Of a stretch of DNA of 64,000 nucleotides, positions 10,899 through 20,548 are shown in pieces. The notes beneath the pieces were generated by a model that was not told the origin of the DNA, made no database searches, and worked only from the letters and a program-made list of their open reading frames with translations. The stretch's first letter is position 1; each line of letters begins with the position of its first letter. This stretch comes from Helicobacter pylori (GTDB lineage: Bacteria; Campylobacterota; Campylobacteria; Campylobacterales; Helicobacteraceae). A program made the position numbers and the translations under genes. The DNA lies in NCBI RefSeq assembly GCF_030062585.1, contig NZ_CP071935.1:683034-747033 (forward strand), in the 5' to 3' direction.

Positions 10899-11654
10899 TT
10901 AACGCATGCGTTCTTTTGGTGTTAGTAACATGCGATTAGCGCTTAGTAAAAATAAAATAATGCCACCAATAATGAAAAATGTTGAAGTTGCTAAAACCAG
11001 TATAGTATCAATCCCTTGAAAAGCTTTGATTAGAAGTTGATTAAGGTAGTAAAAAATAGATGTTTTGATAAATAATTGACCAATATTAGGTAGGTATTCT
11101 AAAGGAACAAAAACATTACAAGACATTAGCGCATAGAGATTGATGATATTACAAAATCCTAAGATGCTTTGTTCGTTTTGAAAAATTCTAGCTACAAAAA
11201 TGGCCAAGCAAAAACAAAACAATGCACTTGAAAAAACACTAACAAACCCCAAAATAAGCGCTTTAAAATTAAGAATAGTGATGATATTGAGCATATAAAA
11301 AGAGAGAACAATAAAGATAAAAGCATATAGGATTACAACGATTAGTCTTGAAGCGATTAATGCTAGAGTTATTTGTTTGAAAGTTGCTGGTGATAGCATG
11401 TAGAACAAGAATATATTATGCGATCTAGAGCTTGTTATAGTTTGAGTGAGACCAAAGATCGCGCTAGAAATAATAAGAAGTCCCATTAGACCTATAATGT
11501 TATTAAAGTAAAAAATTTCAGTGGTATTTTTTGAAAAAACAAAAATTAGTAATAGAAGCATTAAAATAGGATAAATAAAAGTCCAAAATAACGCACTTGT
11601 ATTGGTGAGATAAGATTTGATTTCAAGTTTTAGGATAGATAGAATTGCTCCCAC
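10899..11654 (-). CDS. ABC-2 type exporter permease
   Basis: 251 residues with about six hydrophobic helices (for example the segments starting FWTFIYPILMLLLLIFVF and GLMGLLIISSAIFGL), typical of ABC-2 permeases. It starts at the base where the upstream ATPase gene ends (shared base 11654), so the two form one operon and presumably one exporter. Low G+C and Ile/Phe-rich codon use are more extreme than in the neighbouring housekeeping genes. The exported substrate cannot be told from sequence; such pairs move drugs, lipids or small peptides. It converges with faaA across a 65-base gap. Confidence 0.8.
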   Translation of the reverse strand: MGAILSILKLEIKSYLTNTSALFWTFIYPILMLLLLIFVFSKNTTEIFYFNNIIGLMGLLIISSAIFGLTQTITSSRSHNIFLFYMLSPATFKQITLALIASRLIVVILYAFIFIVLSFYMLNIITILNFKALILGFVSVFSSALFCFCLAIFVARIFQNEQSILGFCNIINLYALMSCNVFVPLEYLPNIGQLFIKTSIFYYLNQLLIKAFQGIDTILVLATSTFFIIGGIILFLLSANRMLLTPKERMR

Positions 11655-12355
11655 TAAATATCCTTTAGTAATGCTAATAAGTCTTTTGTGGTTGGTTTTT
11701 CTTTAAAGTTAAAAGTTTTAGCTACAGATTTTAATATAGAATTTAAAGGTTTGTATTGAGCAATGTTGCCATTCTTAAGGAACAATACCCATTCGCAACT
11801 ATCTAAGACAATAGGATCATGAGTGGCGATGATACTTGTAAGTTGTTGGGTGTTGCGCAAGCTTATGAGATTTGATAGTCTTATAAGAGCGTTTTGCTCT
11901 AAACTAGTTTCTGGTTCATCCATAATAATTAATTGGGGGTGGTGGCTAAGAGCTAAGTCAATCTTTAAGCGCTGTTTTTGTCCATCGCTTAGGTGTTCGT
12001 AGGTTTTATTCAAAAGATTTTTTTCAAATAGATTTGGAGTGCAGTTTTTGTGAAAAAATTGATAGAATTTAAAAAGGTCGTTTGCGTTTAATCCAGGTGG
12101 GTAGTTGAATAGGTTAGAGACAACTCCCAATTGCTTGCGTTGTGGTATAACATTGTCGTGGTATGGAATATTATTGTTTTGTGCTTTAAAATTATAGTCT
12201 GATCTAATGCCTAGAATAGTGTTGATAAGCGTTGATTTTCCAGCACCATTTGTGCCAATAATGGCTGTACTAGTATGACTTTTAAATGAAAAATCTTGTA
12301 TATTTAAAGCGTTTTTAAACATGGTTTTTGGGTGTATGCTGATGTTAGAAATCAT
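11654..12355 (-). CDS. ABC transporter ATP-binding protein
   Basis: 233 residues carrying the full ABC ATPase set: Walker A GTNGAGKST (about residues 34-42), signature LSDGQKQR, Walker B LIIMDEPE and the H-loop in IATHD. It powers the downstream permease with which it is translationally coupled. The start ATG at 12355 is preceded by AAGGGGA on the reverse strand. Nearest known position is HP0613. The signature reads LSDGQ rather than LSGGQ, a common variant in exporters of this class. Substrate unknown. Confidence 0.87.
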   Translation of the reverse strand: MISNISIHPKTMFKNALNIQDFSFKSHTSTAIIGTNGAGKSTLINTILGIRSDYNFKAQNNNIPYHDNVIPQRKQLGVVSNLFNYPPGLNANDLFKFYQFFHKNCTPNLFEKNLLNKTYEHLSDGQKQRLKIDLALSHHPQLIIMDEPETSLEQNALIRLSNLISLRNTQQLTSIIATHDPIVLDSCEWVLFLKNGNIAQYKPLNSILKSVAKTFNFKEKPTTKDLLALLKDI

Positions 12356-12655
12356 AAAATCCCCTTATTAGACAATGATTTAAAATCCCATTTAAAGTTA
12401 TTATATTCAAATGATGGTTTTATTGAGTGCAGTATTACTAAAAAAATAACTGATATTTGTTAAAACAAGCTAAAAGCGTTACTGACAGACACGATTTAAG
12501 CGAGTGAAACGACTTTTCAACTAAAAGCTAAATAAAACAACGGACAAAATCAAGGCTTTAAATAAGAAAGACCCCAAAAAAGCTAGAGAAACGGAGTTTT
12601 TGATTTCTTATTATCAAAACCCTAAATACCCTCTCGTTTTTTGCCCGCTATTGGT
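12356..12655. other. 300-base gap with A+T-rich DNA
   Basis: Between the divergent-looking 5' end of the ABC ATPase gene and the 3' end of the RHH gene. The left ~100 bases hold the reverse-strand promoter region of the ABC operon. The right half contains an open stretch described separately as a possible gene remnant. No RNA gene or repeat seen. Confidence 0.5.
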
Positions 12656-12677
12656 TTATGGGTGTTTTAGCATATAA
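12525..12677 (+). pseudogene. possible remnant of an unknown gene (C-terminal fragment)
   Basis: An open stretch of 50 codons ending in TAA at 12675-12677 without a start codon or ribosome site. Its translation has ordinary protein texture (KKDPKKARETEFLISYYQNP), unlike random A+T-rich DNA, with stops immediately upstream in the same frame. It overlaps the 3' end of the RHH gene on the opposite strand. It may be the tail of a gene lost from this strain, perhaps of plasmid or mobile origin given the RHH neighbour. I do not recognise the family; chance openness is possible. Confidence 0.3.
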
Positions 12678-12988
12678 AACTCCAACGCTTTTTCAAAGAG
12701 GAGCGATCGATTAGGAAAACCTTTCTCTTTCATGTATTCATCCACTTTAGCCATAAAACTGGGCGAAAGTAAAACGCTATGATTGATTCTTCGCTCTTTA
12801 CTTGTTTTTTCTTCGTATTCTATCTCTTCTATTTCGGCTAACAAACTGGGCGAGAGCGAAATGTTAAAACTGCTCCTTCGTTCGCTACCCACCTTTATTT
12901 CTGCTTCTAGCTCGGCTAATTCGGTTAGCAACCTTTTGCGTTTGGCTTGTAAAGCCTGAATGGTTGTGTGCACTTTATGGTGTTCCAT
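12656..12988 (-). CDS. ribbon-helix-helix (CopG/Arc-like) DNA-binding protein, hypothetical
   Basis: 110 residues. The first ~35 residues are a charged leucine-rich helix (QAKRKRLLTELAELEAEI), a likely coiled coil. Then come two related segments: SFNISLSPSLLAEIEEI and HSVLLSPSFMAKVDEYMKEK; the second continues with the NRSLLFEKALEFYML helix that completes a ribbon-helix-helix fold. RHH proteins are dimeric repressors, antitoxins or plasmid partition regulators. Start ATG at 12988 follows AAGGAG at good spacing. No toxin gene is adjacent. Position fits HP0614. Fold assignment is by pattern; function is not known. Confidence 0.65.
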   Translation of the reverse strand: MEHHKVHTTIQALQAKRKRLLTELAELEAEIKVGSERRSSFNISLSPSLLAEIEEIEYEEKTSKERRINHSVLLSPSFMAKVDEYMKEKGFPNRSLLFEKALEFYMLKHP

Positions 12989-13112
12989 TATTGCTCCTTA
13001 AAATATCTTCATTTTTCGCATTCTACTATAAAATAGGATTTTGTGAGTAAATTCATTAAGAATGAAAATTGGAATTTTTCTTTAGAATTTAACCAGGTAT
13101 TTGATTTTAATT

Positions 13113-15083
13113 TTAATCCAATTCCTTAAGGCGCTTTAATAATTCTTCTTCATTCAAAACGCTCACGCCATGTTTTTTTGCTAGAGCGAGTTTTGAGCCG
13201 GGGTTTTCTCCAGCGATTAAAAAATCGGTTTTAGCGCTCACGCTTGAAGCAATTTTTGCCCCCAAATTTTCTAATGTTTGAGCGTATTCTTGCCGTGGTT
13301 TAGAAAGCGTGCCGGTTAAAACAATCGTTTTATCACTGAAAACAGAAGAACTTTTTTGCTTTTCTTCAGCCATATCGCTGTTTTTAGGGTTCAACAACTC
13401 AAATAACGATCGGATAAATTCCTGATTGCTCGCATAAAAATTGACTAAAGAATGCGCCATTTCCACCCCAAAGCCTTCCATTTCCAAAAACTCGGCTTCG
13501 CTTTTTTCTAACACATTTAAGCCGTATTTGGCCAGCGTTTTACTCGCTCCCTTACCAATATGCTCAATCCCTAAAGCGTTGATCAAACGCCATAAAGGAG
13601 GGTTTTTGCTCTTTTGAATAGCGTCTAATAGATTTTGAGCTTTTTTGATTTTGAATTTGTCTAGCCGCATTAAATCTTCTAATTTTAAAGCATACAAATC
13701 CAAGGCGTTAACAATGAGTTTTTCTTCAAAAAGTTGCTCTATGACTTTATCGCCCAAGCCTTGAATGTTTAAAGCGTCCTTAGAAGCGAAATGAATCAAG
13801 CTTTCTTTCAACCTTGCCGGGCAATTAAGGTTTTGACAATAAGTAAAAATCTCTTCGCATAAAAGCTCATGTGAACATATAGGGCAAACTTTGGGGCGTT
13901 CAATTTTGTGTTGCGAGCCGTCTCTATAAGATTCTAAAGGCTTGATGATTTTAGGGATCACATCGCCGCTTCTAATGACGACGACCCTATCATTGAGCAT
14001 GATATTCTTTTTTTCAATTTCAGAATAATTGTGCAAGGTTGCTTTCGTAACCATAGCTCCAGCGATTTCTACAGGCTCTAAAAGAGCGACTGGGGTTATC
14101 GCCCCGCTGCGCCCCACTTGGTTAATGACTCCTATGATTTTGGTGTGTTTTTCTAGAGCCGGGAATTTATAAGCGCAGGCGAATTTAGGGGATTTTTGCG
14201 TGTAGCCTAGCTCCTTTTGAATATCTAATTCATTCACAACGATCACCATGCCGTCTAAAAGGGCAAAAAAGCCCTCCCTTTCTTTAATCAGGGTGTGGTA
14301 ACTTTCTTCTATTTCTTGGTGGTTTTTGTTTAGGCTTAAGTATTGAATAGCGCTAAAACCCAACGATACAATAAAATCCAAACACTCCTTAAAGCTTAGG
14401 AAATTCAAAGAATGCTTGCCCACGCCCCAAGGGATGAATTGCAATTTACGCTTTTTAGTGATTTTGCTATCAAGTTGCCTTAAACTCCCTGATGCGGCAT
14501 TTCTGGGGTTAGCGAATAGGGGTTCATTAGCGTCTAGGCGTTCTTTGTTTAAAGCGTCAAAATCCTCTTTAGCAATGATCACTTCGCCCCTGATTTCTAT
14601 TTCTCCATTATAAGCGATAGCGTGGGGGATATTAGCGATGTGTTTAGCGTTGTGGGTAACAAGCTCCCCTTCTAAGCCATTACCCCTAGTGGTTGCGCTC
14701 ACTAGCTTGCCATGTTGATACAAAAGATTGAGTGAAACCCCATCAAGTTTGGGCGAACACACGAATGAAGCGTTAGGATAAACTTTTAAAATGCGCTGCA
14801 ACCACGCTTGCAATTCACTTTGATTGAACACATCATCTAAGCTCCACATTCGCATTAAATGGGGGTTTTTACTGAACTCATTGGTGGCAGTAGCCCCCAC
14901 TTTTTGGGTAGGGGAGTTAGCCTGAATGCGATTAGGGTTTTCTTCTTCATAAGCTTTTAATTCTTGGTAAAGTTCATCATAGACCGCATCGCTTACGATT
15001 GACTCATCAAGGTTGTAATAATGGTGCGATAGGGTGTTTAAATATTCAATTCTTTCTAAATATTCTTTTTGGCTTTTTATCAT
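13113..15083 (-). CDS. ligA: NAD-dependent DNA ligase
   Basis: 656 residues, normal LigA length. It seals nicks in replication and repair using NAD+. Visible in order: the N-terminal adenylation domain with the lysine motif (CSPKLDGVSLNL, nucleophilic Lys near residue 112), the SGSLRQLDS segment, an OB fold, a four-cysteine zinc finger (CPIC, then CEEIFTYC and CPAR), helix-hairpin-helix repeats (ALGIEHIGKGASKTLA) and a C-terminal BRCT domain (VFSDKTIVLTGTLSK...). It is divergent from cheV, with about 70 bases between them for both promoters. Confidence 0.97.
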   Translation of the reverse strand: MIKSQKEYLERIEYLNTLSHHYYNLDESIVSDAVYDELYQELKAYEEENPNRIQANSPTQKVGATATNEFSKNPHLMRMWSLDDVFNQSELQAWLQRILKVYPNASFVCSPKLDGVSLNLLYQHGKLVSATTRGNGLEGELVTHNAKHIANIPHAIAYNGEIEIRGEVIIAKEDFDALNKERLDANEPLFANPRNAASGSLRQLDSKITKKRKLQFIPWGVGKHSLNFLSFKECLDFIVSLGFSAIQYLSLNKNHQEIEESYHTLIKEREGFFALLDGMVIVVNELDIQKELGYTQKSPKFACAYKFPALEKHTKIIGVINQVGRSGAITPVALLEPVEIAGAMVTKATLHNYSEIEKKNIMLNDRVVVIRSGDVIPKIIKPLESYRDGSQHKIERPKVCPICSHELLCEEIFTYCQNLNCPARLKESLIHFASKDALNIQGLGDKVIEQLFEEKLIVNALDLYALKLEDLMRLDKFKIKKAQNLLDAIQKSKNPPLWRLINALGIEHIGKGASKTLAKYGLNVLEKSEAEFLEMEGFGVEMAHSLVNFYASNQEFIRSLFELLNPKNSDMAEEKQKSSSVFSDKTIVLTGTLSKPRQEYAQTLENLGAKIASSVSAKTDFLIAGENPGSKLALAKKHGVSVLNEEELLKRLKELD

Positions 15084-15153
15084 TAAAAACCTTTTAAACT
15101 AAATTAGGGTAGTATTATAACATTTAATCTTTGATAGGGCTTAGGGGAAATAG

Positions 15154-16095
15154 GTGGTAAAAGATATTGATAAAACGACTTCGTTGCACTTGAACAACGA
15201 AGTGCAGTTTCTGTGTTTTAGATTAGATGCAGAAAAAGACGCCCAACTTTATGGCATGAATATTTTTAAGATCCGAGAAATTATCCATTATGACGGAGAG
15301 GTTACAGAGATTCTTGGAGGGAGCGATGGCGTGATGCTCGGGTTTCTTAGCGTTAGGGGCGAGTCTATCCCTTTAGTGGATGTGAAAAGGTGGTTGCATT
15401 ATAACGCTAATGATCCGAGCCGCAATTTAACAGAATGCAGCGTTAAAGATGACCATAATTTAGTGATCGTGTGTCATTTTTCTAACCATTCCATCGCTCT
15501 AAAAATTTTAAAAATTGAAAGGATCATCCATAAAAATTGGACTGAGATTAGCGCTGGGGACAAACAAGGCATTAATGAAGAGGGTAAGCTTAGTGCTATC
15601 ACCCGTTTTGATAAAGAACGAGTGGTGCAGATCTTAGATGTGGAAAAGATGATTAGCGATGTTTTCCCTAGCTTGAAAGATTTAGACGATTTGACTTTGC
15701 GTTGCATAGAAGCCATTCAAAGCCAAAAACTCATTTTAATCGCTGAAGATTCCTTAAGCGCTCTTAAAACCCTAGAAAAAATCGTTCAAACTTTAGAATT
15801 GCGTTATTTAGCCTTTCCAAATGGGAGGGAATTGTTGGATTATTTGTATGAAAAAGAACATTACCAACAAGTCGGCGTGGTTATTACGGATTTAGAAATG
15901 CCTAACGTTTCAGGGTTTGAAGTGCTAAAAACCATTAAAGCTGATCATAGAACTGAGCATCTTCCTGTGATTATCAATTCGTCCATGAGCAGCGATTCTA
16001 ACCGCCAGTTAGCCCAATCTTTAGAAGCGGATGGTTTTGTGGTAAAATCTAACATTCTTGAAATCCATGAAATGCTTAAAAAAACGCTTTCATAA
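15154..16095 (+). CDS. cheV: CheV-type chemotaxis coupling protein
   Basis: 313 residues. An N-terminal CheW-like domain (about 1-165) couples chemoreceptors to CheA; the C-terminal receiver domain (about 185-313) has the acidic pair and phosphorylatable Asp in VVITDLEMP and the later SSMSS and VVKS motifs. H. pylori has three CheV proteins; this position is CheV2 (HP0616). GTG start at 15154 with TTAGGGGA 7-14 bases upstream. The short spacer from ligA must contain both promoters. CheV proteins modulate CheA activity and act as phosphate sinks. Confidence 0.93.
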   Translation: MVKDIDKTTSLHLNNEVQFLCFRLDAEKDAQLYGMNIFKIREIIHYDGEVTEILGGSDGVMLGFLSVRGESIPLVDVKRWLHYNANDPSRNLTECSVKDDHNLVIVCHFSNHSIALKILKIERIIHKNWTEISAGDKQGINEEGKLSAITRFDKERVVQILDVEKMISDVFPSLKDLDDLTLRCIEAIQSQKLILIAEDSLSALKTLEKIVQTLELRYLAFPNGRELLDYLYEKEHYQQVGVVITDLEMPNVSGFEVLKTIKADHRTEHLPVIINSSMSSDSNRQLAQSLEADGFVVKSNILEIHEMLKKTLS

Positions 16096-16129
16096 ATTTA
16101 ATTTTTGTTTTAATTTAAAGGGATAAAAC

Positions 16130-17863
16130 ATGCGAAGTCATTTTTGCACAGAAATTAGTGAAAAAGATGTGGGTAAAATCATCAAAGTGGCCGGGTGGTG
16201 TAACACTTATAGAGACCATGGAGGCGTGGTTTTTATTGATTTAAGGGATAAAAGCGGTTTAGTGCAATTAGTCTGTGATCCTAGCTCTAAGGCTTATGAA
16301 AAGGCTTTAGAAGTCAGGAGTGAATTTGTGCTAGTGGCTAAAGGAAGAGTGCGTTTGAGAGGCGCTGGGTTAGAAAACCCTAAACTAAAAACGGGTAAAA
16401 TTGAAATTGTTTTAGAAGAGTTAGTCATTGAAAATAAAAGCGCTACCCCACCGATTGAAATCGGCAATAAAAATGTGAATGAAGATTTGCGCTTGAAATA
16501 CCGCTATTTGGATTTACGCTCTTTGAACGCTTATGAAATCTTTAAATTGCGCAGCGAAGTGGCTTTAATCGCTCGTAACGCTTTAGCCCAAAAGGGTTTT
16601 TTAGAGATTGAAACCCCCATTTTGTCTAAAACCACGCCTGAGGGGGCTAGGGATTATTTAGTGCCAAGTAGGGTGCATGAGGGTGAATTTTTCGCGCTCC
16701 CTCAAAGCCCGCAATTGTTCAAACAGCTTTTAATGGTGGGGGGAATGGACAGGTATTTTCAAATCGCTCGTTGCTTTAGAGATGAAGATTTGAGAGCGGA
16801 CAGGCAGCCAGAATTCACGCAAATTGATGCGGAAATGAGTTTTTGTAGTGAAAATGATGTGATGGGCGTGGTGGAAGATTTGTTGCAAGAGATTTTTAAA
16901 GCGATTGGGCATAATATTTCTAAACCTTTTAAACGCATGCCCTATAAGGAAGCGATGGAAAATTACGGGAGCGATAAGCCGGATTTACGCTTTGAATTGC
17001 CTTTAATAGAAGTGGGGGATTGTTTTATAGACAGCTCAAACGCTATTTTTTCTAATATCGCGCAAGATCCTAAAAATAAACGCATTAAAGCTTTAAATGT
17101 CAAAGGGGCTGATGCGCTTTTTAGCCGCAGCGTTTTAAAAGAATTAGAAGAATTTGTGCGCCAGTTTGGGGCTCAAGGCTTGGCGTATTTGCAAATTAAA
17201 GAATATGAAATTAAAGGGCCTTTAGTTAAATTTTTGAGCGAAAAGGGGCTTAAGAATATTTTAGAAAGGACTGATGCGCAAGTCGGGGATATTGTCTTTT
17301 TTGGAGCGGGGGATAAAAAAATCGTGTTAGATTACATGGGGCGCTTGCGCTTGAAAGTGGCTGAAACGCTTGATTTGATTGATAAAGACGCTTTGAATTT
17401 CTTATGGGTGGTCAATTTCCCCATGTTTGAAAAAACCGAAAACGGCTATCATGCTGCACACCACCCTTTTACGATGCCTAAAAATATAGAATGCAAAGAT
17501 TTAGAAGAGGTTGAAGCGCATGCGTATGATGTGGTGCTTAATGGCGTGGAGCTTGGTGGGGGAAGCATAAGGATCCATAAAGAAGAAATGCAAAAAAAAG
17601 TCTTTGAAAAAATCAATATCCACGAAGAGGAAGCACAAAAGAAATTTGGCTTTTTATTAGAAGCGTTAAAGTTTGGCGCTCCTCCTCATGGGGGCTTTGC
17701 GATAGGCTTTGATCGCTTGATCATGCTAATGACAAAATCTAGCAGCATTAGAGATGTGATCGCTTTCCCTAAAACGCAAAAAGCTTCATGCTTATTGACG
17801 AACGCGCCTAGCCCCATTAATGAAGAGCAACTAAGGGAATTACACATTCGCTTGAGAAAATAA
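16130..17863 (+). CDS. aspS: aspartyl-tRNA synthetase (probably non-discriminating)
   Basis: 577 residues. Class II synthetase charging tRNA-Asp and, in bacteria lacking AsnRS, also tRNA-Asn. Visible: N-terminal OB-fold anticodon-binding domain (to about 105), motif 2 in [18 protein letters not shown], a GAD insertion domain (about 285-400) and motif 3 [10 protein letters not shown] near the C-terminus. H. pylori has no AsnRS and corrects Asp-tRNA-Asn with GatCAB; gatB begins at the right edge of this window. ATG at 16130 follows AAAGGGA. It lies 34 bases after cheV and 16 bases before adk, so is likely co-transcribed with adk. Non-discriminating behaviour is known for the species rather than read from the sequence. 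Confidence 0.96.
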   Translation: MRSHFCTEISEKDVGKIIKVAGWCNTYRDHGGVVFIDLRDKSGLVQLVCDPSSKAYEKALEVRSEFVLVAKGRVRLRGAGLENPKLKTGKIEIVLEELVIENKSATPPIEIGNKNVNEDLRLKYRYLDLRSLNAYEIFKLRSEVALIARNALAQKGFLEIETPILSKTTPEGARDYLVPSRVHEGEFFALPQSPQLFKQLLMVGGMDRYFQIARCFRDEDLRADRQPEFTQIDAEMSFCSENDVMGVVEDLLQEIFKAIGHNISKPFKRMPYKEAMENYGSDKPDLRFELPLIEVGDCFIDSSNAIFSNIAQDPKNKRIKALNVKGADALFSRSVLKELEEFVRQFGAQGLAYLQIKEYEIKGPLVKFLSEKGLKNILERTDAQVGDIVFFGAGDKKIVLDYMGRLRLKVAETLDLIDKDALNFLWVVNFPMFEKTENGYHAAHHPFTMPKNIECKDLEEVEAHAYDVVLNGVELGGGSIRIHKEEMQKKVFEKINIHEEEAQKKFGFLLEALKFGAPPHGGFAIGFDRLIMLMTKSSSIRDVIAFPKTQKASCLLTNAPSPINEEQLRELHIRLRK

Positions 17864-17879
17864 TTTAAAAGGATATGAT

Positions 17880-18455
17880 ATGAAACAACTATTTTTGATT
17901 ATTGGAGCCCCAGGGAGTGGTAAAACCACTGATGCAGAGCTTATCGCTAAGAATAACAGCGAAACAATCGCTCATTTTTCTACCGGGGATTTATTAAGGG
18001 CTGAGAGCGCTAAAAAGACCGAGCGAGGCTTATTGATTGAGAAATTCACTTCTCAAGGCGAATTAGTGCCTTTAGAGATTGTGGTAGAAACGATCCTTTC
18101 AGCGATTAAAAGTTCTAGCAAAGGGATCATTTTAATTGATGGCTATCCTAGGAGCGTAGAACAAATGCAGGCTTTGGATAAGGAATTGAACGCTCAAAAC
18201 GAAGTGGTTTTGAAAAGCGTGATTGAAGTAGAAGTGAGTGAAAACACCGCTAAAGAAAGGGTTTTAGGGCGCTCTAGGGGGGCTGATGATAATGAAAGGG
18301 TGTTTCATAACCGCATGCGGGTGTTTTTAGATCCCTTAGCTGAAATCCAAAATTTCTACAAGGCTAAGCATTTGCATAAAATCATCAATGGCGAAAGAAG
18401 TATTGAAGAAATCGTGAATGAAATGCAAAAATATATTTTGTCTTTTGGGAATTAA
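17880..18455 (+). CDS. adk: adenylate kinase
   Basis: 191 residues; catalyses ATP + AMP to 2 ADP. P-loop [12 protein letters not shown] at residues 8-19, AMP-binding STGDLLR and LIDGYPRS motifs, and a short LID ([16 protein letters not shown]) typical of the short-form enzyme, about 20 residues shorter than E. coli Adk. ATG at 17880 preceded by AAAAGGA. Sits between aspS and the first GT25 gene with 16- and 25-base spacers, so it likely shares an operon with both. Confidence 0.96.
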   Translation: MKQLFLIIGAPGSGKTTDAELIAKNNSETIAHFSTGDLLRAESAKKTERGLLIEKFTSQGELVPLEIVVETILSAIKSSSKGIILIDGYPRSVEQMQALDKELNAQNEVVLKSVIEVEVSENTAKERVLGRSRGADDNERVFHNRMRVFLDPLAEIQNFYKAKHLHKIINGERSIEEIVNEMQKYILSFGN

Positions 18456-19018
18456 AATGCGCTCTTAAGGAGAATGAGCTGTGATTTCTGTCTATATCAT
18501 TTCTTTAAAAGAAAGTCAAAGGCGTTTGGATACTGAAAAACTCGTTTTAGAATCCAATGAAAAGTTTAAAGGCCGTTGTGTTTTTCAAATCTTTGACGCT
18601 ATTAGCCCTAAACACGAAGATTTTGAAAAATTTATTCAAGAGTTTTATGATGCGCAGAGCATGTTAAAATCCGATTGGTTCCATTCTGATTGGTGTTGTG
18701 GAGAATTATTGCCTCAAGAATTTGGGTGTTATTTAAGCCATTATCTTTTGTGGAAAGAATGCGTCAAATTAAACCAACCGGTCGTCATTTTAGAAGATGA
18801 TGTAGCGCTAGAGTCTAATTTCATGCAAGCCTTAGAAGATTGCTTGAAAAGTCCTTTTGATTTTGTCAAGCTTTTTGGGTGGTATTGGAATTTTCATAAA
18901 ACCAATTTGTGCACGCTCCCCTTAGAGAGAGATGCTGTAGAATCTGTGGGAGAGACACCTATTGAAGATCATGTAAAGACTGAAGCACCTGAAACGCCTA
19001 TTGAAAATTATGAAGTTA

Positions 19019-19031
19019 CCCCCCCCCCCCC
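19019..19031 (+). repeat. C13 phase-variation tract in GT25 copy 1
   Basis: Thirteen consecutive C encoding the Pro run after ENYEVT. The reading frames before and after differ by one base: 14 or 11 C would give the full-length enzyme. H. pylori lacks MutSL mismatch repair, so tracts this long switch often. Confidence 0.95.
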
Positions 19032-19222
19032 AATCCCACACAAGATGCGCAACAAGATTTTATTATTGAAACGCAACAAGACCCTAAAGAACTATCTGAG
19101 CCTTGCAAAATAGCGCCCCAAAAAACCTCTTTTAATCCAGTGGTTTTTAAAAAAATTAAAAGAAAACTCAACCGCTTTATTGGAAGTATTTTAGCTCGGA
19201 CAGAAGTGTATAAGAATATCGT

Positions 19223-19349
19223 AGGAAAATACGATGAACTCACCAAAAAATACGATGAACTCAATAAGAATATTGCGGAAAAATACGATGAACTCACAGG
19301 AAAATACGATGAACTCACAGGAAAATACGATGAACTCACAGGAAAATAC
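19223..19349 (+). repeat. 21-bp tandem repeats coding YDEL heptads, GT25 copy 1
   Basis: Near-perfect 21-base units coding the seven-residue pattern (K)YDELTG; five KYDEL units followed by KYESL, with one NKNIAE variant spacer. The last three units are almost identical at the DNA level. The heptads form a predicted coiled coil inserted between the two halves of the GT25 domain. Confidence 0.85.
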
Positions 19350-19817
19350 GAATCCTTATTGGCAAAAGAGGCAAACATTAAAGAGACCTTTTGGGAAAGG
19401 CGTGCTGATAGTGAAAAAGAAGCCTTTTTTTTAGAGCATTTTTACCTCACTAGCGTGTATGTGGCTTCTACGGCAGGATACTATATCACGCCTAAAGGAG
19501 CTAAAACTTTTATAGAGGCCACAGAGCGTTTTAAAATCATAGAGCCGGTGGATATGTTCATAAACAACCCCACTTACCATGATGTGGCTACTCTTACTTA
19601 CTTGCCTTTGCCTGTTTCTTTGAACAAGCATTGCAAAATCAGCACCATCCAAAATCTAAAAAAATCCGACATTTCATTGAGCGGCCCTAAAAAGTCTTAC
19701 TTGGATAATCTTCTTTATGATCAATTAAACACTAGAAAGTGCTTAAAAGCCTTTCACAAATACAGCAGACAATACGCTCCTTTAAAAACCCCTAAAGAGG
19801 TTTAAAAAGAAATTTTA

Positions 19818-19826
19818 TGGTAGAAT
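19818..19826 (+). promoter_or_regulatory. extended -10 promoter element of GT25 copy 2
   Basis: TGGTAGAAT, an extended -10 (TGnTAnAAT). It overlaps the nearest ATG (19825), so transcription would start near 19833, then AGGAG at 19836-19840 and TTG at 19846. A nearly identical arrangement precedes ppa, as though the 3' flank was duplicated with the gene. Confidence 0.6.
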
Positions 19827-20353
19827 GCCATATTTAGGAGTTCATTTGACACAAGTTTATATCATTTCTTTAAAAGAAAGTCAAAGGCGTTTGGATACTG
19901 AAAAACTCGTTTCAGAATCCAATGAAAAGTTTAAAGGCCGCTGTGTTTTCCAAATCTTTGACGCTACTAGCCCTAAACACGAAGATTTTGAAAAATTCGT
20001 TCAAGAGCTTTATGATTCTTCAAGTTTGTTAAAATCCGATTGGTTCCATTCTGATTATTGTTATCAAGAATTATTGCCCCAAGAATTTGGGTGCTATTTA
20101 AGCCATTATCTTTTATGGAAAGAATGCGTTAAATTAAACCAACCGGTCGTCATTTTAGAAGATGACATAGCGCTAGAGTCTAATTTCATGCAAGCCTTAG
20201 AAGATTGCTTGAAAAGCCCTTTTGATTTTGTGAGACTCTATGGGCATTATTGGGGAGGTCATAAAACCAATTTGCACGCTCTCCCTATCTATACAGAGGC
20301 TGAAGAGGCTGAAGTGCCTATGGAAAAAACGCCTATTGAAAATTATGAAGTTA

Positions 20354-20366
20354 CCCCCCCCCCCCC
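20354..20366 (+). repeat. C13 phase-variation tract in GT25 copy 2
   Basis: Thirteen C in the same place and the same OFF register as in copy 1. The tract is embedded in identical flanks, so the two copies can recombine with each other. Confidence 0.95.
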
Positions 20367-20548
20367 AATCCCGCACAAGATGCGCAACAAGACTCTATTA
20401 TTGAAACGCAACAAGACCCCAAAGAACTATCTGAGCCTTGCAAAATAGCACCCCAAAAAATCTCTTCTAATCAAGTGGTTTTTAAAAAAATTAAAAGAAA
20501 ACTCAACCGCTTCATTGGAAGCATTTTAGCTCGGACGGAAGTGTATAA

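Larger units (their letters stand above)
18481..19805 (+). pseudogene. GT25-family LPS glycosyltransferase, copy 1, phase-variable and read as OFF
   Basis: A single glycosyltransferase family 25 gene interrupted by a frame change at a 13-C tract (19019-19031). The first half (18481-19113) has the GT25 start (VYIISLKESQRR) and the acidic metal/sugar motif VILEDDVALE. The second half (in frame from the tract to 19805) has the heptad repeats and the GT25 C-terminal part (SVYVASTAGYYITPKGAK, then EPVDMF). One more C, or two fewer, would join them into about 441 residues. GTG start at 18481 follows AAGGAG at 18467-18472. No ribosome site precedes the second half. The family matches the jhp0562/jhp0563 (HP0619) LPS/Lewis-antigen enzymes, for which beta-1,3-galactosyl transfer has been described. 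Reversible phase OFF is more likely than true decay. Confidence 0.88.

Noticed and set aside
19140..19805. Second half of GT25 copy 1 as an independent gene
   Set aside because: No ribosome site before the GTG, and the frame is the direct continuation of the first half after one base shift; the same applies to 20475-21119 in copy 2.
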